The position numbers and the translations under genes were made by a program. This document shows positions 34,847 to 42,607 of a stretch of 47,085 bases of DNA, piece after piece; position 1 is the stretch's first letter; each line of letters opens with the position of its first letter. This DNA is from an uncultured Eubacteriales bacterium (GTDB lineage Bacteria; Bacillota; Clostridia; Peptostreptococcales; Anaerovoracaceae): assembly GCA_900315125.1 (NCBI GenBank), contig OMXT01000048.1, forward strand, positions 1 through 47,085. Reading direction: 5' to 3'. Below the pieces are notes generated by a model, which was not told the DNA's origin, did not search any database, and saw only the letters and a list, made by a program, of their open reading frames with translations.

Positions 34847-36058
34847 ATGCTGGTATTAGTACTTAACTGCGGAAGCTCGTCTATCAAGTATCAATTGATC
34901 TCTATGAACGACGAGACAGTTATCGCCAAGGGACTGGTTGAGCGCCTGGGGATCGAGGGTTCACGGCTTAAGCACGAGACCATCGGCAAGGACACCTACG
35001 TTCTTCAGAAGCCGATGCAGACCCATACAGAGGCGATCGGTTATATCATGGATGTTCTTGTAGATCCGGAATACGGCGCGCTGAAGGATCTCAGCGAGAT
35101 CGATGCCATAGGTCACCGCGTTGTGCACGCCGGGGAGAAATATTCCAGTTCTGTACTTATCAATGATGATGTTATGGCTGCGCTGGAGGAGTGCGTTGAT
35201 CTGGCGCCGCTCCACAATCCGCCGAACATGGACGGCATCCGAGCATGCCAGCAGGTTATGCCGGGACGGCCTATGGTCGCAGTTTTCGATACAGCGTTCC
35301 ATCAGACCATGCGTCCGGAATCCTATCTCTATGCGATTCCCTATGACGCATATGAGAAGTTCGGCATCAGAAAGTACGGTTTCCACGGCACATCTCATAA
35401 ATATATGGCGATCCGTGCCGCAGAGATGATGAATGTAGATGTAAACGACCTGAAGCTGATCACATGCCATCTGGGCAACGGAGCATCGGTATCGGCCATC
35501 AAACATGGACGCAGCGTAGATACGTCCATGGGTCTGACGCCCCTGGAGGGTCTGGTTATGGGCACCCGGAGCGGCGACATGGACCCCTCTGTCGTAGCGG
35601 TTCTTACGGATAAGCTGGGTATCAGCCACGATGAGACGATAGAAATGCTGAACAAGAAGTCCGGCGTGCTGGGCATCTCCGGCATCAGCAGCGACTTCCG
35701 CGACCTGGAAGCAGCCATGAAGAAGGGCGACAAGCGTGCAGAGCTGGCGCTGCGTGTCTTCGCGCACAAAGTTCGGTTCTACATCGGCGCCTACATCGCT
35801 GAGATGAACGGCGTGGACGCCATCGTGTTCACCGGCGGCATCGGTGAGAACGATGCGTACATGAGGAATCTGATCCTCTCCAACCTGGGCAATCTGGGAA
35901 TCAAGATCGACCGGACGAAGAACGCTTCGATCACAGGAGATCAGTCCTTCCTGTCCACGGACGATTCCCGCGTGGCGGTCATGGTCATCACTTCCAAGGA
36001 GGAGCTGATGATCGCCCGGGAGACCTACGATATCGTAAGACGGAACCGGTATATTTAA
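34847..36058 (+). CDS. ackA: Acetate kinase
   Basis: 403 residues, standard length. LVLNCGSSSIKYQL is acetate kinase signature 1, and FHGTSHKYMAIRA, HLGNGASVSAI and FTGGIGENDAYMR complete the ASKHA core and catalytic site. The enzyme makes ATP and acetate from acetyl phosphate, the last step of acetogenic fermentation. It would collect acetyl-CoA made by OrtAB or other routes through a phosphotransacetylase, which is not in this window. It has its own promoter and terminator. Confidence 0.97.
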   Translation: MLVLVLNCGSSSIKYQLISMNDETVIAKGLVERLGIEGSRLKHETIGKDTYVLQKPMQTHTEAIGYIMDVLVDPEYGALKDLSEIDAIGHRVVHAGEKYSSSVLINDDVMAALEECVDLAPLHNPPNMDGIRACQQVMPGRPMVAVFDTAFHQTMRPESYLYAIPYDAYEKFGIRKYGFHGTSHKYMAIRAAEMMNVDVNDLKLITCHLGNGASVSAIKHGRSVDTSMGLTPLEGLVMGTRSGDMDPSVVAVLTDKLGISHDETIEMLNKKSGVLGISGISSDFRDLEAAMKKGDKRAELALRVFAHKVRFYIGAYIAEMNGVDAIVFTGGIGENDAYMRNLILSNLGNLGIKIDRTKNASITGDQSFLSTDDSRVAVMVITSKEELMIARETYDIVRRNRYI

Positions 36059-36088
36059 TGAATAAGACGCGTTAATAAGACACGGAGG

Positions 36089-36117
36089 GCCCCAGGCACA
36101 TTCGCCCGGGGCTTTTC
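36089..36117 (+). terminator. Terminator of ackA
   Basis: GCCCC-a-GGC pairs with GCC-c-GGGGC around a 6-base loop, followed by TTTTCT. A second hairpin, GCGCAGC-cttt-GCTGCGC at 36122-36139, follows and may end the opposite hxlR transcript. Confidence 0.82.
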
Positions 36118-36148
36118 TGCGGCGCAGCCTTTGCTGCGCTGCGTTATT

Positions 36149-36514
36149 TTATTGCGCGGCATTATCCTCCGGCGGTTCCGCTTCCATCATGTACTGCTCG
36201 CACCAGTCGCTGAGCTGCTCCAGTATGGGGATGAGGCTGTCGCATTTTTCTGTAGTCGAATACTCCACGCGTACAGGAACTTCCAGAAATTCTTCTCGGG
36301 TAACCAGACCTTCTGCTTCGAGTTCTCTGAGGCTGCGGGCGAGGACTGTGTTGGATATTCCATCCAGCCGGTGTTTCAATTCGTTGTAGCGGATCGTCCC
36401 GCCGTTATTCAGGGCGCAGATGATCTGCATCTTCCACTTGCCGCCGATCACCTCTGTAGCGCGGTGCAGCGGACACTTTTCCAGACATGGACAGTCATAA
36501 TGTGTAGGGATCAT
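36149..36514 (-). CDS. HxlR family transcriptional regulator
   Basis: 121 residues. CPCLEKCPLHRATEVIGGKWKMQIICALNNGGTIRYNELKHRLDGISNTVLARSLRELEAEGLV is the HxlR winged helix, with the N-terminal cysteines that in some members sense aldehydes or disulfide stress. It is divergent from the LysE exporter gene with about 167 bases between, and is its probable regulator. A CTAC-cttt-GTAG dyad at 36581-36592 lies in the spacer. Confidence 0.92.
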   Translation of the reverse strand: MIPTHYDCPCLEKCPLHRATEVIGGKWKMQIICALNNGGTIRYNELKHRLDGISNTVLARSLRELEAEGLVTREEFLEVPVRVEYSTTEKCDSLIPILEQLSDWCEQYMMEAEPPEDNAAQ

Positions 36515-36580
36515 GGTAACAAACTCCTTACCTGCTCACAATAAAGTGCGTTCTTGCCATAACGTTGTTTTATCTGTATA

Positions 36581-36592
36581 CTACCTTTGTAG
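36581..36592. promoter_or_regulatory. Dyad between hxlR and lysE, candidate HxlR operator
   Basis: CTAC-CTTT-GTAG in the divergent spacer, preceded by GTATA. It is about the size and position of sites bound by HxlR dimers. Assignment is by position only. Confidence 0.35.
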
Positions 36593-36681
36593 CAAAACAA
36601 AATCAAGTAATAATTTAGTACCTAATGAGCAGCGGAATGACGAATTGCCGCCGGGTAATGCAAACGGGGAGGAAAATAATA

Positions 36682-37299
36682 ATGAATGCACTGATGCAGG
36701 GACTGGTCCTGGGCTTCGCCTATGTGATGCCCATTGGAGCCCAGAACATATTCGCAATAAACACTGCGCTGACCCAGAGGAGGAGCCGCATCCTCCTGAC
36801 AGCGCTGATCATTTTCTTTTTCGACGCAACGCTCGCCATCGCCTGTTTCTTTGGGGTAGGCGGAATCATGAGTTCCAACCGGATCCTGGAGCTTGCCATT
36901 CTTCTGGCAGGCGGACTGATCGTCATATGGATCGGCTGGGGGATATTCCGGGACAAAGGCAGCATGGAGGGAGATCAGGGAAAGACGGAGATGGCCGTCC
37001 GGAAGATTATCACCACCGCATGTGTCGTCACATGGTTCAATCCTCAGGCGCTGATCGACGGGAGCATGATGCTGGGCGCCTTCCGCACATCCATGCCCGG
37101 AGCGGCGGGCAGGCTCTTCATTTTCGGCGTCTGCGCCGCTTCCTTTATCTGGTGGTTCGGCATGACCAGCGTCGTATCTCTGTTTCATTCCAAAATCACG
37201 CCGAAGATGCTCCGGGGGATCAATATCGTATGCGGCATCATTATCATGGCCTACGGATGCAAGCTGCTGTATAATTTCGCCGTGATGCTGCAGGGATAG
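36682..37299 (+). CDS. LysE/ArgO family amino acid exporter
   Basis: 205 residues from ATG 36682, chosen because GGGGAGG is nine bases upstream. The frame extends to 36625 but without a ribosome site. Six hydrophobic segments. LGFAYVMPIGAQNIFAINTALTQ is the family N terminus, and TWFNPQALIDG is the second conserved loop. LysE proteins export basic or other amino acids when internal levels rise. Divergent HxlR control suggests a stress or metabolite-induced export function. Confidence 0.88.
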   Translation: MNALMQGLVLGFAYVMPIGAQNIFAINTALTQRRSRILLTALIIFFFDATLAIACFFGVGGIMSSNRILELAILLAGGLIVIWIGWGIFRDKGSMEGDQGKTEMAVRKIITTACVVTWFNPQALIDGSMMLGAFRTSMPGAAGRLFIFGVCAASFIWWFGMTSVVSLFHSKITPKMLRGINIVCGIIIMAYGCKLLYNFAVMLQG

Positions 37300-37442
37300 C
37301 AAGCGGATTTTCCCATCCGCCTAATTGGCCATTTATCCATTTCTGTCATTGCGATCACCAATGGAAGCCGCTACAATATAAAGATTAATAGTTTGAATGT
37401 TAACGCGGCTGCGCAGTAATGCAGGATAAATGGTGATGAGAT

Positions 37443-38333
37443 ATGGATGATAAGCAGAAAAAGGCTGAGTTTGCATCCGGCCAGGAAGTAAAGCGGAAAA
37501 GGGTTTTATTCACCACAAGGCTGCGGGCAAGGATCCGCAGGGATCCCCAGGCATTTCGGATCTACTCTCTCCTGAGGATCCTGGTGATCATCTCCCTGGT
37601 GCGCCGGATCTATCTGAGAGATTTTGAAAGCGCTGCTGTCTGTGTTCTGGCGCTTCTTCTGCTGCTGGTGCCTGCCTTTACGGAATGGCGGTTCCGGGTG
37701 GAGATCCCGGCTATGATGCAGATCACTATCTATTTATTTATATACGCTGCGGAAATATTGGGAGAGCTGAACCAGTTTTATGTGCGGATCCCCGGTTGGG
37801 ATACCATGCTCCATACGATCAATGGGTTCATCTGTGCGGCAATTGGCTTCTCTCTTATATATGTGCTGAACCGAGGCAGCAGCAGGATCTCTCTTTCACC
37901 CTTTTACCTGACTCTCGTGGGTTTTACATTTTCCATGACCATCGGCGTCATATGGGAATTTATCGAGTGCTTCGCAGATCTGTTCTTCCAGATGGACATG
38001 CAGAAGGACTTCATCGTCCAGCGATTCTCATCCGTAACACTGGATCCCTCTAATTCTCAGATTCCTGTACATGTCAATCATATTACCAAAACAATCATAG
38101 AAACAAAGTCAGGTAAAACATACACTGTTTACGGCGGATACCTGGATATCGGCCTGCTGGATACGATGAAGGATCTGTTCGTGAATTTCATAGGCGCTCT
38201 GGTCTTCAGCATTTTTGGATACAGCTATCTGAAACACGGGGATCAGGGAAAGCCCAGCGTTGCTGAAGAGATGATGCTGAAAGTAGAGGATGACGAAGAA
38301 GCGGATGCGCCTGCAGATACGGAAGGTGGGTGA
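37443..38333 (+). CDS. Multi-pass membrane protein of unknown function
   Basis: 296 residues. Basic N terminus (VKRKRVLFTTRLRARIRRD), then about six hydrophobic segments. GWDTMLHTINGFICAAIGFSLIYVL and GVIWEFIECFADLFF resemble the DUF2238/YjdF type of membrane protein, with a histidine and acidic residues in membrane segments. A soluble stretch near residues 190-245 (LDPSNSQIPVHVNHITKTI) precedes the last helix, and the C terminus is acidic. The start has a weak ribosome site. No neighbour explains its job. Confidence 0.7.
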   Translation: MDDKQKKAEFASGQEVKRKRVLFTTRLRARIRRDPQAFRIYSLLRILVIISLVRRIYLRDFESAAVCVLALLLLLVPAFTEWRFRVEIPAMMQITIYLFIYAAEILGELNQFYVRIPGWDTMLHTINGFICAAIGFSLIYVLNRGSSRISLSPFYLTLVGFTFSMTIGVIWEFIECFADLFFQMDMQKDFIVQRFSSVTLDPSNSQIPVHVNHITKTIIETKSGKTYTVYGGYLDIGLLDTMKDLFVNFIGALVFSIFGYSYLKHGDQGKPSVAEEMMLKVEDDEEADAPADTEGG

Positions 38334-38414
38334 AATCTCTGTACGCTTCGTGTAACATAATAATCTCCTTGCTGAACAAAGCCCTGACCGGCCTGTTTTC
38401 CACTTGATCTGGTT

Positions 38415-38488
38415 CGACACCTGTCGTATGCTTATATTGTAGGCAGACGGAGATGATTCATCAACCGACAATGCAGGGCACATTGTCG
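38415..38488. promoter_or_regulatory. Two CGACA-TGTCG dyads upstream of tetR
   Basis: CGACA-CC-TGTCG (38415-38426) and CGACAATG-N7-CATTGTCG (38466-38488) share the CGACA half-site and lie 20-95 bases before the TetR start. They are likely operators for autoregulation; the second lies between the probable -10 region and the ribosome site. Confidence 0.55.
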
Positions 38489-38508
38489 ATTCAAAATAAG
38501 GAGAGGGT

Positions 38509-39075
38509 ATGAACAAGAAGCCGGAACAGACGGAAGCCACCAAGGAAGCCTTTGTACAGGCATTCTTAAGACTGAATAAGAAACTTCCCATAGAGAAAAT
38601 CAGCGTACGGAAGCTTACAGAAACCGCAGGATACAATCGGACCACGTTTTATAACTACTTTCAGGATGTTTATGCGCTCCGGGAATACATAGAGGAACAG
38701 ATCTGCGTGGAACTGGGGCAGCGAATGGTCCGGAACCTCCGCCGCATTGGGGATGAGGAGCAGTTTGTCAATGTGGTAACCGATACCCTGGCGGAGTACG
38801 GCGATTCCGTGGCGGTGCTGCTGAAGAACCAGGGGAACCAGAATATAGAAACATATATAAAAAGACCGGTCATCGGGCTTCTGAAGGAGCAGTTTGGTGT
38901 GGATCCGGAGGATGTCTCCGCGGATTACCGGCTGGACTATATGATCAGCGGAGCCTTGAGCCTGGCAGGACGGTGGGCAGCCTGCGGAGGCAGCGAAGGC
39001 ATGTCTGCCGGGCAGCTGGGAGGGCTCATGCAGGACATCCTGAGCAATGGGGTGCTGCATGGCATCGTGGAATAG
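38509..39075 (+). CDS. TetR family regulator
   Basis: 188 residues behind AAGGAGAGGG. EAFVQAFLRLNKKLPIEKISVRKLTETAGYNRTTFYNYFQDVYALREYI is the TetR helix-turn-helix, close to the DhaS-like group with a YNRTTFYNYF recognition helix. The C-terminal ligand domain is variable. The gene has no obvious partner: the upstream membrane protein ends 175 bases earlier on the same strand. Two palindromes in front suggest autoregulation. Confidence 0.88.
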   Translation: MNKKPEQTEATKEAFVQAFLRLNKKLPIEKISVRKLTETAGYNRTTFYNYFQDVYALREYIEEQICVELGQRMVRNLRRIGDEEQFVNVVTDTLAEYGDSVAVLLKNQGNQNIETYIKRPVIGLLKEQFGVDPEDVSADYRLDYMISGALSLAGRWAACGGSEGMSAGQLGGLMQDILSNGVLHGIVE

Positions 39076-39093
39076 CCAGGATTAATGAAATAT

Positions 39094-39118
39094 GCGGCAG
39101 TTTATTACTGCCGCTTGT
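39094..39118 (+). terminator. Terminator after tetR
   Basis: GCGGCAG pairs with CTGCCGC across a 7-base AT loop, followed by TTGT. The T run is short. Confidence 0.55.
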
Positions 39119-39189
39119 CAGCGAACGATTCTCTCCGCTGTCATGGCTGCCGGGTTTTGCATTCAGCCGCGCTGCATCCCCATAAAATT

Positions 39190-39903
39190 TCAGTCTTCCC
39201 AGTCATCTGGATCTTCGTCATCGTCCCAGTCCGGATACTGCTCAACGTGCCCCTTGCTTTTTGTGACATGAGCAGGATGATAGGGTGCCTTTTGAATGCT
39301 CTGAACACGGATGATAAACAGCCAGTCGTCACCGAAATCATAATGCAGAGCGAACTTCTGACCCTTCATCAGGTTAAGACTGGAAATCTTTACACGTGTG
39401 GAGAAACGGTCTATATCTGCGTCACACTGGTAACTGTCGAAACTGTAGGGTCTGCAGTCCATATTGAATTCGTACAGATGCGATATATCATAGAACTCAA
39501 AAGCGTCGAGTATAGCATAGCACAGATCATCCAGTGTGTCGCTGGCGCATACAGTCATCGTGCGGGTAACTTCACGGCTCATACCCTGGGGGTAAACTTT
39601 CAGGGTCAGCTCCAGATCTGTGCCCGACTTAGACGACCTTGTTTGTCTTTTACCTGTCGGACCATCCTCTTTGCTGCTGATATTTCCCAGGTACTGGTCG
39701 AGTCTCCTGCGGGCCTGATTGAGGAGCGATTTTGGGACTTCAGTTTCATCCAGGGTATCCAGAAGAATGCGTACCATGGATAATTCGTCCGGAGGGAAAG
39801 TATCCAGAGCCTCATCTGCTGCATCGGCCAGGAAAGTCAGGAGCTCGTTTGTTTCCGGCGGAATATCAGGTTCATCATCATCCGGACTGAAGAAACCAAA
39901 CAT
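39190..39903 (-). CDS. Plasmid pRiA4b ORF-3-like family protein, possibly N-terminally truncated
   Basis: 237 residues from ATG 39903. The C-terminal half is the pRiA4b ORF-3 (IS1096 TnpR-like) domain: ELTLKVYPQGMSREV, then LYEFNMDCR, KFALHYDFGDDW and an acidic DWDDDEDPDDWED end. However, the same frame stays open upstream to a stop at 40168-40170, and reads like protein there (HPEELLWAAVNAWINAG, KFFCDLCKRSGIRLNRV). No ATG, GTG or TTG exists in that part, and its 5' end runs into the terminator of the upstream GRE operon. So the present gene may have lost its start, or translation begins at 39903. Function of the family is unknown. Confidence 0.7.
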   Translation of the reverse strand: MFGFFSPDDDEPDIPPETNELLTFLADAADEALDTFPPDELSMVRILLDTLDETEVPKSLLNQARRRLDQYLGNISSKEDGPTGKRQTRSSKSGTDLELTLKVYPQGMSREVTRTMTVCASDTLDDLCYAILDAFEFYDISHLYEFNMDCRPYSFDSYQCDADIDRFSTRVKISSLNLMKGQKFALHYDFGDDWLFIIRVQSIQKAPYHPAHVTKSKGHVEQYPDWDDDEDPDDWED

Positions 39904-40156
39904 GGATTCCCTGGCGTCTTCTATTTCTTCTATTGGCTCTGAAACGCGGTTCAGGCGTATTCCTGAACGCTTGCAGAGATCACAGAAGAATTTTTCCGTC
40001 CTGTCTGTGCGGCATTTGATTTCCCTGGGACAGGTTCCCGCATTAATCCAGGCATTAACTGCGGCCCAAAGCAGTTCCTCCGGGTGATCCTCCGCATTCG
40101 CTGTGATATCGATGGGAAGGACGCCGTTCTTCCTGCTGATGAGGAGAAGAAACGCG

Positions 40157-40189
40157 AAAGAGCCGCCTCATTCTCTGAGACAGCTCTTT
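40157..40189 (-). terminator. Terminator of the activase-ortAB-GRE operon
   Basis: AAAGAGC pairs with GCTCTTT, with an inner CTCA/TGAG stem and two mismatches. On the minus strand it is followed by CGCGTTTCTTCTCC. It is 43 bases after the GRE stop. Confidence 0.65.
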
Positions 40190-40231
40190 GTTTGTGTTAA
40201 GGAGTGTATTCTATCGGCATCCGGCCGTCCT

Positions 40232-42589
40232 TTACAGTCCGGTCTGAATGGTCCTTTCTATGATGTTTTCCTGGATGTTTTCCTCCAGGTCTACGAAGAA
40301 CGCGGAGTATCCGGCTACACGAACAAGCATGTTCCTGTAGTTCTCCGGGTGCTTCTGTGCATCCCTCAGGGTTTCGTTATCTACAACGTTCAGCTGCATG
40401 TGGCTGCCCTTCATGTGGAAGTGGGCCTTCAGCACGGTCTCAACGATGTCTATGCCCTTGTCGCCTCTGCAGATTGCCGGGTCAAAACGCTGGTTCAGCA
40501 GCATGCCCGCCTTCATGGTGGACTGATCGATGGAGTCCAGAGACTTGACCACGGCTGTCGGTCCGTTCAGGTCGCATCCGATCATCGGAGAAGCGTTGTC
40601 TGCCAGCGGTGTGAACGCGTGTCTTCCGTCCGGTGTGGCGGAGATGTTCTTGCCCAGCTGTACGTTGTAGGACTGTGTAGCAGTAACGGAGATGATGTGT
40701 CCGCCTCTGCCGTCCACGTACTTCTGCATCTCGTCGTTCAGGGAGCTTGCGACGAAGTTCGCGTACTTGTCTACGGTCTCATCGTCGTTGCCGTACTTGG
40801 GCGCCCGCTTGATCAGCATCTGGCGCAGGTCTTCACGGCCGGCAAAGTCGGTCTTCAGCAAATCCATCAGCTCAGCCATGGTGATGTAGTGCTTGTTGAA
40901 TACGCACTCGTTAATGGCTGCGAAGGAGTCGACGATGTTGGCCAGTCCTGTGATGGCTACAGCGTCCCAGCGGTTGTCGCATCCCTTGTCCTGCAGCAGC
41001 TTGCCCTTTTCTATGCAGCCCTGGGTAAAGGCGGACGCGATGAACGTGGGCATGGTGTATGCGTGGATGGAAACCATCTTGTTGAACTTATATACGAAAC
41101 GCTTCGCGAAGTATGCCTGCTGCGCGAGGTAAGCGTTTTCCAGATCCTCGATGGATTTGAACGTGGATGCGTCCCCCGTTTCCGGTCCCACCTGCTTGCC
41201 CGTAACCGGGTCTTTGCCGCCGTACAGCGTCAGCTCGAATACCTTGATGGTATTGAAGAATCCCATCATGGACTGGTAATCGGACTTGCCGGGAACGATG
41301 GGCTCGGTTCATCCCATCAGGCACCAGTTGGAAGCGTCCTCTTTGGAGAATCCCAGGGATTCCAGCGCGGGGATGCTGTTGTTGTCGTTGAAGAAAGCCG
41401 GGTGGCTGCCGCCGCTGATGGCAACTTCTACGGCGAGGCGGAATGTCTCTTCGTCTACATTGTCATGATAGCGGAAGGAGATGCAGGGTTCCTTTGTCTG
41501 CAGATCCTTCATGCCACGGAGGAACAGGCGGGTCAGGCCGTTGCAGGCGTCGCTGCCGTCTTTCTTAATTCCGCCCAGGGTCAGCTGAAGATAGAGTGCG
41601 CATCCGGGATAAGCGCCGGATTCAAACTCGTCTCTCAGATACCACATTTCCTCAAACTTCAGTTTGAACTCGTGGATCACATCGCCGATATAATCCTCGG
41701 AAACGCCGGCAGCCAGGTCCTTCTCGTAGAAAGGATACATGTACTGGTCGAACCGTCCGAAGGAGTGAATGTAGCTCATATTCTCTGTCATCAGCGCGAT
41801 GTGGGTGAACAGCACGAGCTGGGCAGCCTGCAGGAAGTTCTCCGGCGGATTCTCCGGAACGACTCTGCAGTTATGGGCGATGGTCAGATACTTTTCCTTC
41901 TGCTCCGGATCATCGCAGGTCCCGGCCAGTTCATCGGCGAGGTCCGCATATCTGTGAGCCAGAGTGATCACTGCCTTGAGGCAGGTGAGCATTGCTTCCC
42001 ACTTCAGTTTCTGGTCGGTGTTCTCGATATCCATGTCATCCAGAGCGTCCAGTTTGGCCTGGAGTTCATCGATGTAGTACCGATATCCTCTCTTCACCAG
42101 ATTCTCATAGTCTGGCGCGTGGCACATGGTAGAAGTCTGCTGAATGCCTCTTGTGAAAACGCCGTAATCCTCCACCAGTTCATGCTCTTCCTGGGTCATG
42201 ATGCTGTCGGTGTAGTCACCCAGGGTATGACCCTTCCATGCCTGGGCGATCTGGCGCAGCTCGTCTTTTTCGCCCGGAAGATACTGAAACGGGTCAAACT
42301 GCCGGGTGTCGAATGTTTCGACGGCCTCAGGCAGCCAGTTCATCATCTCCGGGAAGATCAGGACGGCCCGGGGACGGGAAGCGATGCTGCCTACAAGAAG
42401 TACATCGTCCTCGATATAGATCTGGCGGGTCTCTTCAAACTTCTTGAAGAGCTGAGCCCTCCGGTAGATATAAGGCTCTACCGAAGGCTGCTTATAAAAC
42501 TCTGTCGCGATCCGGGCGCGGTCCAGGCAGATGGTTGGCGTGGTGCCGCGGAGCCGGTCTCTCAGTTTTTCGATTCTTTTAGAAAGCAT
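40232..42589 (-). CDS. hplG: Glycyl radical enzyme, hydroxyproline C-N-lyase (HplG)-like, with UGA at the catalytic cysteine codon (candidate selenoprotein)
   Basis: One frame of 786 codons, interrupted only by TGA at 41311-41309. With that codon read through, the protein has 785 residues, the size of HypD/HplG-type GREs. The recoded residue is number 427 in NWCLMG-U-TEPIVPGKS. In other GREs this position is the thiyl-radical Cys of the G-C-x-E motif, and Glu429 is in place. The C terminus has RVAGYSAFF with the radical Gly760. Ribosome site AAAGGAAAT precedes ATG 42589. It follows ortB by 18 bases in an operon with ortA and the activase. OrtAB consume 2-amino-4-ketopentanoate, the product of HplG ring opening of trans-4-hydroxy-D-proline, so that activity is inferred. 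Alternatives: a nonsense mutation, or another hydroxyproline GRE such as HypD. Confidence 0.85.
41262..41302 (-). promoter_or_regulatory. Bacterial SECIS-like stem-loop after the in-frame UGA
   Basis: Beginning seven bases after the UGA, CCCATCGT pairs with ATGATGGG (8 bp, one G-U). Inside, CGG pairs with CCG around the loop CAAGT, so an apical G-U lies 24-25 bases after the UGA. Bacterial SECIS elements are just downstream of UGA with an apical loop containing G/GU at roughly 16-37 bases. Fit is good but the upper stem has only three base pairs. Confidence 0.55.
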
Positions 42590-42607
42590 TTCTTATTTCC
42601 TTTCTGA

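Noticed and set aside
40168-40170. Second in-frame UGA, upstream of the pRiA4b-like frame, as another Sec codon
   Set aside because: Sequence before it is the operon terminator, not protein, and no conserved Cys position or hairpin is evident.
40232-42589. Reading the GRE as two separate genes (41309-42589 and 40232-41269)
   Set aside because: The second part would start at an internal Met without a ribosome site, and neither half alone contains both active-site and glycyl-radical parts. The same frame continues exactly across the UGA.
40103-42607. 834-codon open frame on the plus strand opposite the UGA-containing GRE
   Set aside because: It is the antisense shadow of a GC-rich GRE gene. 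It has no ribosome site, its translation resembles no family, and the minus-strand frame shows clear GRE, glycyl-radical and active-site motifs.
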